From the NCBI GenBank assembly GCA_963930775.1, contig OZ005689.1:4960001-5024000 (forward strand): a stretch of DNA of 64,000 nt, read 5' to 3'. Shown piece by piece: positions 37,001-52,000 of this stretch. Under the pieces are notes generated by a model that was not told where the DNA came from, made no database searches, and worked only from the letters and a program-made list of their open reading frames with translations. The position numbers and the translations under genes are program-made. The DNA comes from Cliona cf. orientalis. Its lineage: Eukaryota > Porifera > Demospongiae > Clionaida > Clionaidae. Every line of letters starts with the position of its first letter. The stretch's first letter is position 1.

Positions 37001-40000
37001 GTTTAGTGAACCTGACCTTGACCGTCTGGATACATTGGGATAGTATGTGGAGTCCAGATATCTTTGGAGAAATGATGGCCACGAATAAAGCTGTCATGCA
37101 TGCAAGAAGATCAAGTTTCAGACAAATCGCCAGCACTCGTCATCTTGAGCGGCAGCTAGCTGTAAACGCTAAAACGCTCGATCGATCGAGCACTAGTGCT
37201 GGCGCTACTGCTGTTGGGCCTTGCATCCATCATGTGCCCAAACGTTTGTGGGCGTGGTTGTGTGCCATACAAGCGCATATGCTTTATTAAGCGCATACTG
37301 TCGTTCCGTTTACCGCTATAAGCGCATGCGCTTATTAACCAGAGTTTTCGGTATCTTACACGTGTATCCAGCAAATACATTACAAGCTGAGTGCTACTTT
37401 CTCTGAGAAGTACTGTTGGTTGAACTTCACGTGTTTTCTTGGCTTACGTAATGCCATGGATAAATAAAGCTAGCCTCGTGTTATATATAGCACGCATCAC
37501 TGTCACAAGGGGCTGGCCTGCGCGCGACTGCAGCAGCGTGACCAACCTGAACTTCTACTGTGTTGTCGAGTTCGTCTCTGTGATTGAAGCATCGAAACTT
37601 GTCGCTATCAAGGTTGAGAGTCAATCTTAGACGCCATCTCCATGATTTCTGGGGCCAGCATCGATCGATGTGTACGCATTCTATTGGCCACCTTTTACCA
37701 TATGCACCATTACACTGTGCAGCTACTGGGGAGATGGTCAAGTGTTCATTCCAAGTCTAATTCCAACTTGGTTATTTGAATCACGTCAGGATCACAGCTT
37801 ATCTGATCAAACACACACTTCTAATAGAAGAATTAAACTTACTAATAGCTAAATGGACATCTAATGCATACAAAATTTACACACTGGTATATGAAACAAG
37901 AAAATGTCATGATAATTGATTAAGAGTGATCTTAGCCTCCTCCCCGGATCTCTCTCTATTTTTATAACAATGATATTAGCCTCTTCTCTACAATCTATAA
38001 CTAATACACTGTAGGTATATGTTTATCTGACTAGAGTTATCACCAGTAATGATCATTATTTGTTCAGTAATAATGTGCATTCATCACATTGTTGGCCGTC
38101 ACAATCCCTCTCATGTTGCACATCCACTTGATTATTGGGTCTTGTAATCGAACAATAACAACACAGCCTTCGGTGAATCGGTTTTATAATTCTATACGTA
38201 GCATAGCCATATAGAGCAATGTGGGGAGCCAGTAGGCAAAGTAGTAGCACAGAAAGGGTAAAGTAGGTCTGAACATGAACAGTAGCAATATAAGCCAGTT
38301 GCAAGATAAAAGCAGTCAGGGCAAGCAAAAGGCTCTGAATTATGTTGGCACTGTGCTCTTTACAAGGACGTGCGATTGCGTAAAGCAGAGAAACCGACAC
38401 TAATATTAGCTGAACGATTGGCAGTAGGCCTCCTCTGATTCTATCATTGATGCAACCAGAAGAGATGAAGAGAAGAATTACGAAATGAGCACCAGATAGC
38501 GCTCTGAAATCTCTCTTTCCATCACTACCATCTTTATAGTAACCTTGAAACGTTTCAATGTATATCCACAGACTCTGTCGCAATCTCAAAAACAAGCAGC
38601 AATGAAGTAACTTTCGTAAAACTCTAGTTGGATAGAGACAGAGAAGAAATAGTGGAAGGATAGTGAACATGACCAAGGAGATAACTGCTGTAATTAAGTA
38701 CGGAATGTGCTGTTTGGAGAAAAAAAAAATTGACGGACTGAAATACAAAACTTTCTTCCCCCACGCACCGTAATCAGTGTTAAATACAAGATAAGATGAC
38801 TCGTACAGGCAAAGACCTGACACAATTATAATTTTGGACACAGAAAGCAATAAAAACGTGGAGAAGGAGTTGATAATGGAAGCCCTTGGATCCCACGCTC
38901 GCCTGAACAATACAAATAGTTTGTGAAACGGCTTCCATAAGACGACAATCAATCTATAATTTCTGGCATGCAGTTCAATGCACACAAAAGTTGCAGTGAT
39001 CAAAACAAGGGGATAAACAACATAGAAGTACTCCAGGGTGAGCGCCTGCAAGTTGGTTAAGTACCTACTAACACAAAACGGTGGGATTAAATGGCGAAAA
39101 AAGTCTAAATTCCAAATGCCACACAACAGCCTTACCAAGTGCAAGAGGTATTTTATATGACCATGTGTTACCATTTTCATTGTCATAGGAACGTACATTC
39201 GATCAACTATACAGTATGTCTGACACATCAGTACGAATCCTCGAAACGGCAGCGCAGTGGCTTTGATGTTTAGCAAGACGATAATCACATAGAAGACTGT
39301 GATAAAAATCGTAACCAGTCCCAGATAGAGCAGCCAACCAAGACTATCATCTCTGCACTCCACACACATAAGACTAAAAGCATACACTGCTGGTCCATAC
39401 CCTGGTTTACAGCTGGTACACAGCAAACCCTCTCGGTTGTATGCTCCACAAGTCAAATCCGTCAGCTCTGCCAAGGAATGGTTAGAAGATATGCCATAAA
39501 AACCTACCAAAGTCTTGTGACACCACACTATATTGTGAGGAATGTAGGGGCATGGTCCAATTGTTGTCCATTTCAGCGGATCATTCGCATCGTAACTCAC
39601 ACACTGTCCAGCCAGTACACAGGCAGTTTTGTCTTCATTTTGCAAAATAATTGATTCTCTCACACTCAGTTGGTACTTGCATAGGGACTTCAGTGGTACA
39701 TCTCCATAGTTTTCTAAAACTGGTCTAACATGGGACTCTGGTGGTGCTGATATTCCGACTGTCTCACTAGTACTACTACTACAATTGTCACTGTTATCTC
39801 TCCCAGCAATAGTAACTTGAAGTATTTGGAAACTCGACATCAAAATAATAATTAGCAAGACCTTATACACCAGCATTTTGTAGTGAGAGGACTTTTCTGG
39901 CACAACTCAACTTAGCCGGAATGAAGAATGTCACAACTATGAAAAGCGTTTATTTAAACTAACGTCTATACCAAACATGAAACTGCATGAATAGTACTAC

Positions 40001-43000
40001 AAGAGTTGAATATTCATAAATATAAACAGGGTTTATTTCACGGGAGCCAGGGGGTGCTTTCGCCTTCACCCCCCCCCCCCCCCCCCAGGAAATTGCTACT
40101 ATATGTTTGTCCACTCTTGAGCGAAATCCTGTTCAAACTAGAGCTCTCTAGGGCACCAATCCCTTGGCACGTTTCCTGAGCAGGCAACGACAACACAATA
40201 TATATATGTTGCCTTGGGGACATTTGCTAGGTTCTTTAAAACATCGAGTCAGCAACGATGAGCCAGTCGTGTTATAGTCTAGCGAGCTAAACCCTCTCTC
40301 GCTCGCCACTTAGTGGGTATGATTTTTAAAAAAGCATTATAAAACCACACCCACTAGGTGAACGAGATAGGGGTTAGCTCGCTAAATTAGTCATCTTATA
40401 GCTGTATATAGATGCGTACGAAAGAAGCCTCTGCCATCGGCTTTATCCGTTGAAGCTCCACATGTCCACTCGCCAGGGAGCGAGGAAGGCGGCGACCAGT
40501 ACAATTGCTGTGTTATCCTACAATGCATGTGCGGAGGTTTAAGCTTACCGTATAGCGTGTGACACTCAATGTTCTTAGTCTATGTATATATACGTAAAGT
40601 CAAGTCAATCAGCAAATGACGCCAAAAACTGGCAAAGAAAGCAGAATCGGCGAAATCCACAATACATGCATTTGGATCATCGTACGGGACCTTATTATAA
40701 CACTGCATTTTCGACTTGAAAACGAGGTATATAGCAGTTAGAGGGTTAACAGACAGACAGACAGACACACACACACAGAACGAATACTGCGGCGCATGCG
40801 CCGATGGTTAATAAACAAATAGCCTTAAAGTTGGCAATAGCTACTCGGCTAAAATAGCTCAAGAAGTATATAGTCACATGCACATGTAAATATTAACAGA
40901 TATTGGGGTACATGAAAATTGTCTTGAAGCAGAGGCAAATGTTGACATAAACAATATGCCTAGGCCCCTCGATGTTTCTCAAAGGTCTACATCTATACAG
41001 CATCTTAGCTTAGTTTACGGAGTGATGCAATATAGCATCTAAGCTTTCCATGCTTAAGACACAAGATCTAACTATAGTGCAAGAAATTCGTGTTCTAGCA
41101 CTTTTCATAATGAGTGTGACGACCTTTACCAAAAAATTGTACAAATGTTAAAATTGTAATTATTTTTTAGCTTGCGCTCTATTAGAATAAACACGGTAGT
41201 TCACAGAGTATGTTTCACATGTATATAAATTACTATATATCCTCGTTAACTTTGAGAACAATTATTATTATGATATTGTGGGTCATAAACCAAATGGACG
41301 AGGGTATTCATTAATTATTCACATGAGATTACTGAGGATAAAAGAAAAGATCTTGATCCCGAAATGATTCGAACATGCAATCTTCTGATCTGGAATCAGA
41401 TCCGCTATCATTGCACCTCCACAGTATCCCCTGTTTAGATCAATAATAGATTCATAGCCAGTGCATCATCCACACTACTTTGTTAATCAACACTCGAGCG
41501 TGTGGAAAATTGGTGCAGCAGTATTATATTATATATATTATGAGAAACTAGGCTTGAGCTCCTTTGGCCATTTCAGTATCAGGGTCCACTATAGGACCAA
41601 ATGGATAAAGGTATTCCTTAATTTACATGAGATTAATTTGGGTAAAAAAATATCATGATCCCGACATGATTTGAACATGCAACCTTCTGATCTGGAGTCA
41701 GATGCGCTACCATTGCGCCACAGGATCATTACTGTTCTATACTCCCTAATAAATGTAATTTTCATGTTGTGACAGTGACAATTACTGTATTTCCTCGAAA
41801 TCTCGCCGCACCTCGAAATCCCGCCGCCCTCGAAATGTCGCCGCATCTATCTGCCATCTCGTCCCAATAAACGCCGCCCTCGAAATTTCGCCGCATGGTA
41901 AGGGGTCGATAGAAATTTCCGTATGCGCAGGGACATTTTACGTGCATACAACTAGGCTTATTATTGAAGCTGTGTACGTGCGTGCGTATCGATCTCTGTA
42001 GACGCCGCCCTCGAAATCTAGCCGCCCTCGAATTGTCGCTGCATCAAACGGAGCCTTGAAATAAAATCTCGCCTTGGCGAGATTTCGAGGAAATACGGTA
42101 TGTACACAAGGAAACCCCACATGTGTGCACAATGCATGAAAGGATGCTTGTAATAGTATAATACATTTGGCTACTGTCAACGCAGATTCATCACACACAT
42201 AAAAAATTATACCTACATAGCTATACATGGAGCGATTGATGACCTTTACCAGAAAAAAACCACGTTTTTCAAATTATTTTTTTTCCATGTGTTGTATTAG
42301 ATCAAGTTCGGTAATTACATGTATGTACAACTATGTTAGAGAGGATTAAGAATTATTAGCTCGTCTGATCAAACACACGCTTCTATTAGAAGAATCAAAC
42401 TTACTAATAGCTAAATGGATATCTAATACATATATAAAAAATTTACACACTGGTATAAAACAAGAAAATTATAATTCAGAAAGAGTGATCTTAGCCTCGT
42501 CCCCAGACCTCTCTCGCTGTTTTTTATAACTATGTCATTAGCTTCTTCTCTACAATCTATATAACATACACTGTAAGTAATACTATGTTTGTCTGACTAC
42601 AATGTAACATGAGTTACCACCAGTAATAATCATTTGTTCAGTAATAATGTGCATTCATCACATTGTTGGCCATCACAATCCCTCTCATGTTGCACATCCA
42701 CTTGATCATTGGATCTTAAAATTGAACAGTAACAACACAGCCTTCGGTAAATCGGTTTTATAATTCTATACATAGCATAGCCATATAGAGCAATGTGGGG
42801 AGCCAGTAGGCAAAGTAGTAGCACAGAAAGGATGAAGTAGGTGTGAACATTAACGGTAGCAAAATAAGCCAGTTGCAAGATAAAAGCAGTCAGCGCAAGC
42901 AAAAGGCTCTGAATTATGTTGGCACTGTGCTCTTTGCAAGGACGTGCAATTGCATAAAGCAGAGAAACTGACACTAATATTAGCTGAACGATCGGCAATA

Positions 43001-46000
43001 GGCCTAGTCTGATTTGATAATTGATGCATCCAGAAGAGATCAAGAGAAGAATTATAAAATGAGCACCAGATATGGCTCTGAAATCTCCCTTTCCAGCACT
43101 GCCGTCTTTATAGTAACCTTGAAATGTTTCAACGAATATCCATAGACTCTGTCGCAATCTTGAAAGCAGGCAGCATTGCAGTAACTTTTGTAAGACTCTG
43201 GTTGGATAGAGACAGAGAAGAAACGTTGGGACGGCGGTAAACATGACCAAGGAGACAACTGCTGTAATTAAATATGGAACATGCTGTTTGGAGGAAAAAA
43301 AAATCGATGGACTAAAGTACAAAACTCGTCTTATAATATAAGCACCACCATCAGTGTTAAATGCAGAATAAGATACCTCATACAGGCAAAGACTTGACAC
43401 AATTGTAATCTTTGATACGGAAAGCAATAAAAATGTTGAGAAAGAATTGACAATGGAAGCCCTCGGATCCCACGCTCGTCTGAACAATGCGAATAGTTTG
43501 TGAAATGGCTTCCACAAGACGACAATCAATTTGAAATTTCCAGCATGCAGTTCAATGCACACAAAAGTTGCAATGATCAAAACAAGGGAATAAACAACAT
43601 AGAAGTACTCCAGGGTGAGCGCCTGCAAGTTGGTTAAGTGCCTACTAACACAAAATGGTGGGATTAAATGGCGAAAAAAGTCTAAATTCCAAATGCCACA
43701 CAACAGTCTTACCAAGTGCAAGAGGTATTTCAGATGACCATGTGTTACCATTTTCATTGTCATAGGAACGTACATTCGATCAATTATACAGTATGTCTGA
43801 CACATCAACACAAATCCCCTAAACGGCGGCGCAGTGGCTTTAATGTTTAGCAAGACAATAATCACGTAGAAGACAGTGATAAAAATCGTAACCAGTCCCA
43901 GATAGAGCATCCAACCAAGACTATCATCTCTGCACTCCACACACATAAGACTAAAAGCATACACTGCTGGGCCATACCCTGGCTTACAGCTGGTACACAG
44001 CAAACCCTCTCGGTTGTATGCTCCACAAGTCAAATCTGTCAGCTCTGCCAATGAACGGTTAGAAGATATGCCATAAAAACCTACTAAAATATTATGACAC
44101 CACGATACATTGTGAGGAGTGTAGGGGCACTGTCCAACTGCTGTCCTTTTCAGCGGATCATTCGCATCGTAAGTCACACACTTTCTAGCCAGTACACAGG
44201 CAGTTTTGTCTTCGTTATGCAAGATAATTAATTCCCTTACAAGCTTCATGTGTTTGTGCAGGATCTTTAGTGGTAAATCTCCATAGTTTTCTAAGTTTGG
44301 TCTAACATGGGTCTCGGGTGGTGCTGGTATTCCGACTGTCTCACTAGTACTACTACTACGATTGGCACTATAATCTCTCCCAGCAATACTAACTTGAAGC
44401 AATTGGAAACTTGGCATTAAAATAACGACCAGCAAGATCTTTTTCACCAGCATTTTGTAGCGAGACTTTTCTGGCACATTTCAACTTAGCCTTGGTCAAA
44501 AACATCACAATGACTGGTCCTTTTACACCAACGTCTATATGAACATGAAACTGAATAATACTACAAGAGTCTATTTCGTAAATATACCAGGAGAGTGTTG
44601 AATAGCCTTAAAGTTAGCAATAACTACTTAGCTAGAACAGCTAAATAAGTGAGTTTTTACAGTCATGCAAACATGTAAACATCAACAAATTAATGTCAAG
44701 GTATGTTGACTTGGAGCAGAGACAAACATTCATAATTATAAACAAAATGCTCACACCCCCCTTTTCTCAGAAATCTATACTGCATCTTGAGTAATGAAGT
44801 ATAGCATCTTATAGCTGAGTGGTGGTACCAGTACATGTACTGTATAGCGTGAGGCTTTTGAGCGAGAAAACTTTCACGAATTTCGTGCATGCTACCCGTG
44901 AAAATCTTCTCCATGAGATTGGGGATATCACACTTGATTTAGTATTTCATGAACATTTTCTCCACGAAAGGCTCACTTTCTACTGATCTGCAACAGTTTT
45001 CTCGCTTGTATGTTTCCAGTATGTCCTCATTAAATATTCAGAACAAATTTTATTACTGTAGTTTATTGAATACAATGTATGATCCATTCTAATGTAAGAA
45101 ATTAGTATTTCACGAATTCTCATAACGTGCGTATATGGAGCGATTTGATGATCTTTACCAGAAAAGCACACGTTTTTCAAAATTGAAATTATTTTTTTCC
45201 ATACGTATAGTATTAGATTAAGTACGGTACATCTCATTGATATAATTGTGAGTCATAGACCAAACGGGCGAGGGTATTCACAGAGATTGGTAAGAGTAAA
45301 AAACGAAAATCCTGATCCCAACATTTGAATATGCAATCTTTTGATCTGCATGGAGTCAGATGCGCTAGCTACCATTGTGCCCTCCACTGTATCCCCTGTT
45401 TAGAGTACACCTCAACAATAGATTCATAGCCATTGCATCATCCACACAACTATGTTAAATTAACTCTAGCATGGGAAATGGTACACCCGTATGATGTACT
45501 GTAGAATGCCGCAATTACGCCCCCTCCCCTCATACATAAGCCCCCTGCACTTTTAGCTCAAGTTCCTGCATAGGTAGTTTTGTCTTGCGTATAGACCCCC
45601 CTCCCTGACAGTAAAATGTAGCTAGATATTAAAGTCCATAAGCCAATAAAAACAGTAGCTACAGCTAGCAAACTAGTTATTTGTGTCTTATTATGCCTTA
45701 CTTTGTCATTTTTCTTGAGTTTTTTCCATCAAACACCCATGTGGCATTTGATGGTCGGTAATGGTCATTACACGGTAGTGTAATGATTCCGCATATAAGC
45801 ACCCTCCCCACTTTTGCCCAATGCTAGCATGCACAAAGTAGGGGGGGGGGTATTCGCGGGATTCTATGGTATTACATCATCGAGAAACTATATAGGCTAG
45901 AACATCTTCTGACTATATTATCTTCCCCTGTACTGTAGTCCAGTATTATGGGTCCACTATAGGACCAAATGGATAAAGACATTTATTAATAGTTTGCATG

Positions 46001-49000
46001 AAGTTGATTGAGTAAAAAAAGTTGTGATCCCGACATGATTTGAACATGCAACTGTCTGCTCTGTATGGAGTCAGATGCGCTACCATTGCACGTAGTTTTC
46101 ATAGTGATTGCATCATACAGTTGTGTACACAAGGAAACCCCTGTGTGCATAGTGCATGAATATAGATGCTTGTATACAAGTACTATACATTTGGCTACTG
46201 TCAACATAGATTCATCACACACACATAAAATATATTATGCCTACAGTACCACCCCTAGTTCTCTAGTTTGCACTTGTTGTCAAGGCTAGGTGCCTATGCA
46301 ACTTGCTCTACTTTTTCTAGAATACAGTTGGAGGCATAAAAACAGTGATGTTTCCATCCTGTCCTGTTCCATTTAAATGGAAATGTGTGCCCATTCTGTT
46401 CATTGACAACAGAATAATGGGAATGGAACAGGAGGCGGAGCAGGCAACAAAATTAATGGTGTGACTGACTACGCGAACCGTAGCTAGCTCAAACAACATG
46501 CCAGAGGAGTCCAAGAAAGCTGAAAGGAGTACTATTTCAATTGATCTGCTGCTAGTTGTACATATAAAGGCAATTTGAATCGATCAACGATCCAATCAAT
46601 GATAGCGAAAAATCACTCGTAGTTGAGCGACAATCGAAAAACATGCTCAGTGCAAGTCAGAAGAGCGGCAGCAACATTAGTGTCCTAGTGAAGTTTAGAA
46701 GAATGTGGCAGTGTAAAAGCATCGATTCTAGTTGACAAGTGAATGAGCTAGCTCTTGATCTGGTTCTTGATATGTCCTTAAGACATGCCCAACGTATTAA
46801 TTGAGGTCACCTCGTCACTACAACATTAGTATTTCCTCTACCAAGGTTCACCTTCAGATTAATACTGAAACTGAAATGACGATATCTGGTTAATAACGAA
46901 TACCGTGTTTATGCTAATAAAACGCAAAATCTAATTAGCACAAGAAAATTCACGTTCTAGTACTTATCTGCCCGTTATCTGTATATATATATATTTACTA
47001 AACTGTATACCGTAGTTAATTGAATACAACATATATATGATCCAATTTAATCCAAGAAATCAGAATTCTCATGATGTAGCGATTGACATCCTTTACCAGA
47101 AAAACATGCATTTGTCAAAAATTTTTCCCAGGCAAGGCATAAAACTGGAAAGGTGAGTGCTGTACCACTCTGGCAAGGTTCAGATCCATGATTAACATCA
47201 CTGGTAGACTCCACTTTCCTGAGCATGAAGATGACTGCATGCATGGAGGCTTATCCCCTCAGGGTCTGTACTTGGACTCATGGTCGTACCGGTCATGGCA
47301 TGTAGACTACTAAATATAGTATAGGTGCTCAACATTATTGGACTATAGCTATTATACTAGCAATCTGTGATACATGCATTCACTGTCATGGTAGCTTCTC
47401 AGGCCTAGCTATTGGGGTACCAACCCTATGTGCGCATGCATGCCTGTGTGCTTTTGAAGAAATCTTGTGACTTTTGCGAAGGCCCACTCCGCACAGATGA
47501 TTTTCATCACCACTAGTTAATATAGATAATGCAAACGCTATGAATCTGTCACATTCTCTATCCCGTGGTACAGTGGTAGCAGGGCTAACATTCATTCCAA
47601 GTCTAATTCCAATTTGGTTGTTTGAATCGCGTCAAGATCACAGCTCGTCTGATCAAACACACACTTCTAATAGAAGAACCAAACTTACTAATAGCTATAA
47701 ATGGACATCTAATACATACAAAATTTACACACTGGTATGAAACAAGAAAATGATATTTGAGAAAGAGTGATCTTAGCCTCGTCCCCAGACCTCTCCCTCT
47801 TTTTTATAACAATGACATTTGGTGCTTCTCTACAATCTATAACTAATACTCTATATAGGTACGTTTATCTGACTACGATGTAACACGAGTTACCACCAGT
47901 AATAATTATTATTCGTTCAGTAATAATGTGCCTTCATCACATTGTTGGCCATCACAATCCCTCTCATGTTGCACATTCACTTGATTATTGGGTCTTGAAA
48001 TCGAACAATAACAACACTGTGACAGTCTTCGGTGAATCGGTTTTATAATTCTATACGTAGCATAGCCATATAGAGCAATGTGGGGAGCCAGTAGGCAAAG
48101 TAGTAGCACAGAAAGGATGAAGTAGGTGTGAACATTAACGGTAGCAAAATAAGCCAGTTGCAAGATAAAAGCAGTCAGGGCAAGCAAAAGGCTCTGAATT
48201 ATGTTGGCATTGTGCTCTTTGCAAGGACGTGCAATTGCATAAAGCAGAGAAACTGACACTAATATTAGCTGAACGATCGGCAGTAGGCCTAGTCTGATTT
48301 GATAATTGATGCATCCAGAAGAGATAAAGAGAAGAATTATAAAATGAGCACCAGATATAGCTCTGAAATCTCCCTTTCCAGCACTGCCATCTTTATAGTA
48401 ACCTTGAAATGTTTCAACGAATATCCATAGACTCTGTCGCAATCTTGAAAGCAGGCAGCATTGCAGTAACTTTCGTAAGACTCGGGTTGGATAGAGACAG
48501 AGAAGAAACGTTGGGACGGCGGTAAACATGACCAAGGAGACAACTGCTGTAATTAAGTACGGAACATGCTGTTTGGAGGAAAAAGAAATCGATGGACTAA
48601 AGTACAAAACTCGCCTTATATAAGCACCACTATCAGTGCTAAATGCATAATAAGATACCTCATATAGGTAAAGATTTGATACAATTGTAATCTTTGATAC
48701 GGAAAGCAATAAAAATGTTGAGAAGGAATTGACAATGGAAGCCCTCGGGTCCCACGCTCGTCTGAACAATGCAAATAGTTTGTGAAACGGCTTCCATATG
48801 ACGACAATCAATCTAAAGTTTCTGGCATGCAGTTCAATGCACGTAAAAGTTGCAATGATCAAAATAAGGGGATAAACAACATAAAAGTACTCCAGGGTGA
48901 GCGCCTGCAAGTTGGTTAAGTGCCTACTAACACAAAAAGGTGGGATTAAATGGCGAAAAAAGTCTAAATTCCAAATGCCACACAACAGCCTTACTAAGTG

Positions 49001-52000
49001 CAATAGGTATTTCAAATGACCATGTGTCACCATTTTCATCGTCATAGGAACGTACATTCGATCAATTATACAGTATGTCTGACACATCAAAACAAATCCC
49101 CTAAACGGTGGCGCAGTGGCTTTGATGTTTAGCAAGACAATAATCACGTAGAAGACAGTGATAAAAATCGTAACCAATCCCAGATAGAGCAGCCAACCAA
49201 GACTATCATCTCTGCACTCCACACACATAAGACTGAAAGCATACACCGCTGGGCCATACCCTGGCTTACAGCTGCCACACAGCAAACCCTCTCGATTGTA
49301 CACTCCACAAGTCAAATCGGTCAGCTCTGCCAGTGAACGGTTAGAAGATATGCCGTAAAAACCTAACAAAATATTATGACACCACGATATATTGTGAGGA
49401 ATGTAGGGGCACTGTCCAATTGCAGTCCTTTTCAGCGGATCATTTGCATTGTAACTCACACACTGTCTAGCCAGTATACAGGCAGTTTTGTCTTCTTTAT
49501 GCAAAATAATTAATTGCCTCACAATCTTCATGTGTTTGTGCAGGAACTTCAGTGGTAAATCTCCATAGTTTTCTAAGTTTGGTCTAACATGGGACTCTGG
49601 TGGTGCTGGTATTCCGACTGTCTCACTAGTATTACTACTATGATTGTCAATATTATCCCTCCCAGCAGTAATAACTTGAAGCAATTGGAAAATTGGCATC
49701 AAAATAACAACCAGCAAGACCTTTTTCACCAGCATTTTGTAGCGAGACTTTTTTGGCACATTTCAACTTTGCCTTGGTGAAAAACGTCACAATGACTGGT
49801 CCTTTTTTACCAACGTCTATATAAACATGAAACTGAATAATACTACAAGAGTCTATTTTGTAAATATACCAGGAGAGTGTTGAATAGCCTTAAAATTAGC
49901 AATAACTACTTAGCTAGAACAGCTAAATAAGTGAGTTTTTATAGTCACGCAAACATATAAACATCAACAAATTAATGTCAAGGTATGTTGACTTGGAACA
50001 GAGATAAACATTTATAATCATAAACAAAACGCTCCCCCCCCCCCCCGGCCCTTTCTCAGAAATCTATACTGCATCTTGAGTAATGAAGTATAGCATCTTA
50101 GCTGAGTGGTGATATATGTACATGTACTGCCGTATAGCTGGAAAATTTGGCGGTTTGGCGGTCTATAATATTATAACCGCTAAATTAAAATCCGCCAAAA
50201 TTTCCTACTCCACATATATACGTATGGCGATCATGTACTGAACCGCCAAATTTAATATTCTTGCAATAGCGTTTTTGGGCTCGACCGCCAAATTTAATTC
50301 CCGCCAATATTTCTGGCTATACGGTATATAGCTGGAGGCTTTCGAGGGAGAAAATATTTCCTGCCACCCGTGAAAGTTGTCTCCACGAAACTGCCATGGG
50401 GGATATCACACCCACCTATATGTGATTTAGCATTCCATGAAAATTTTCTCCATGAAAGCCTCACTCCCTACTGATTTGCGAAAGTTTTCTCCCTCTTTTA
50501 GCTCAAGTTCCTGCATAGGTAGTTTTGTCTTGCGTATAAGCCCCCCCTCCCTGACAGTAAAATGTAGATATTAAAGACCATAAACCAATAAGAACTGTAG
50601 CTACAGCTAGCAAAATAGCTATTTGTGTCATATTATGCCTTACTTTGTTGTTTTTCTCGAATTTTTCCCATCAAACAGCCAAAGAAAGTACAGAGATTGT
50701 GCGCCATTTGATGGTCGGTAATGGTCATCACACGGCAATGTAATGTAATGCGGGGGGGGGGGGGGGGGGGGGTGGGTGTAATCACGGGATTTTACGGTAT
50801 TGCATCATAGAGAAACTAGGCTAGGACATCTTCTCACTATATTATCTTCCCCTGTACTGTATAGTGGGTCCACTATAGGACCAAAATTAAAATGGATAAA
50901 GGTATTCATTAATTTGCCTGAGATTGATTTGGGTAAAAAAAAAAGGTCATGATCCCGACATGATTTGAACATGCAACCTTCTGATCTGGAGTCAGATGCG
51001 CTACCATTGCGCCACAGGATCATTACAGTTCTGCACTATCTAATAAATAGTTTTAATGTTGTGACAGTGAGTGATTGCATCATACAGTTATGTACACAAG
51101 GAAACCCCACATGTGCGCAATGCCACAATGCATGGATGCTTGTACATGTACAAGTGTACTTTCGGTTTCTATCAACACAGATTCATCACACACACATAAA
51201 ATATAATATACATGTACCTACAGTACCACCCCCTAGTTCTCTAATTTGCCCTAGTTGTCAAGGCTAGGTGCCTATGCAACTGGCTCTGCCTTTGCTGGAA
51301 TGACAGTAGGAGGCATAGAAATGGTGACGTTTCCATCCCGTCCCATTCCATTTAAATAGAAATGCGTGCCCATTCCGTTCAACAGAAAAACGGGAATGGA
51401 ATAGGGAGCGGAGCAGGCAACAAAACTAATGGTGTGACCGACTACACGCCAGAGGAGTCCATGAAAGCCAAAAGGAGTACTATTTCAGTCGATCTGTAGC
51501 TAGTTGTATATATGGAGGCAATTTGAATCGATCAACGATCCAAGGTCGATTGATCAATGATAGCGAAAATCACTCATAGTCGAGCGATGATCGTAAAACA
51601 CAGAAGAGCGGCAGTAGCACAGTGTCCCAGCGAAGTTTAGAAGAATGTGGCAGTGTAAAAGTATCAATTCTAGTCCACAAGCGAATGAGCTAGCTTTTGA
51701 TCTGGTTCTTGATATGTCATTAAGACACACCCAACGTGTTAATTGAGGTCACCTCATCACTACAACAATAAATTTAAATATTTCCTCTATACCAAGGCCC
51801 ACCTTCACATTAATACTGAAACTGAAGTGACGATATCTGGTTAATAACGACTATCGTGTTTATGCTAATAAACGCAAAATCTAATTAGTACAAGATAATT
51901 TGCATTCTATAGTTACTGTACTTATCTGCCCGTTATCTATACGTTATTAAACTGTATAATACTGGAGTTAATTGAATACAACACATGATCCAATTTAACG

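Larger units (their letters stand above)
34807..38055. other. Spacer A-B
   Basis: Right to left on the coding strand this is the 3' flank of B, a TAAGCGC-type MITE, tRNA-Trp, a poly-G run (35889-35907), a diverged MITE (35205-35373) and the promoter side of A. No protein gene seen. Confidence 0.6.
39877..42629. other. Spacer B-C
   Basis: Holds a poly-C run (40069-40086), an ACAG/AC microsatellite (about 40750-40778), one decayed and one intact tRNA-Trp, and an inverted-repeat element (41783-42100). No protein gene seen. Confidence 0.6.
44454..47908. other. Spacer C-D
   Basis: Longest spacer. It contains two tRNA-Trp remnants, a diverged MITE (44836-45022), a poly-G run (45841-45850) and about 600 bp (46.4-47.0 kb) shared with the D-E spacer. 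No protein gene seen. Confidence 0.6.
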
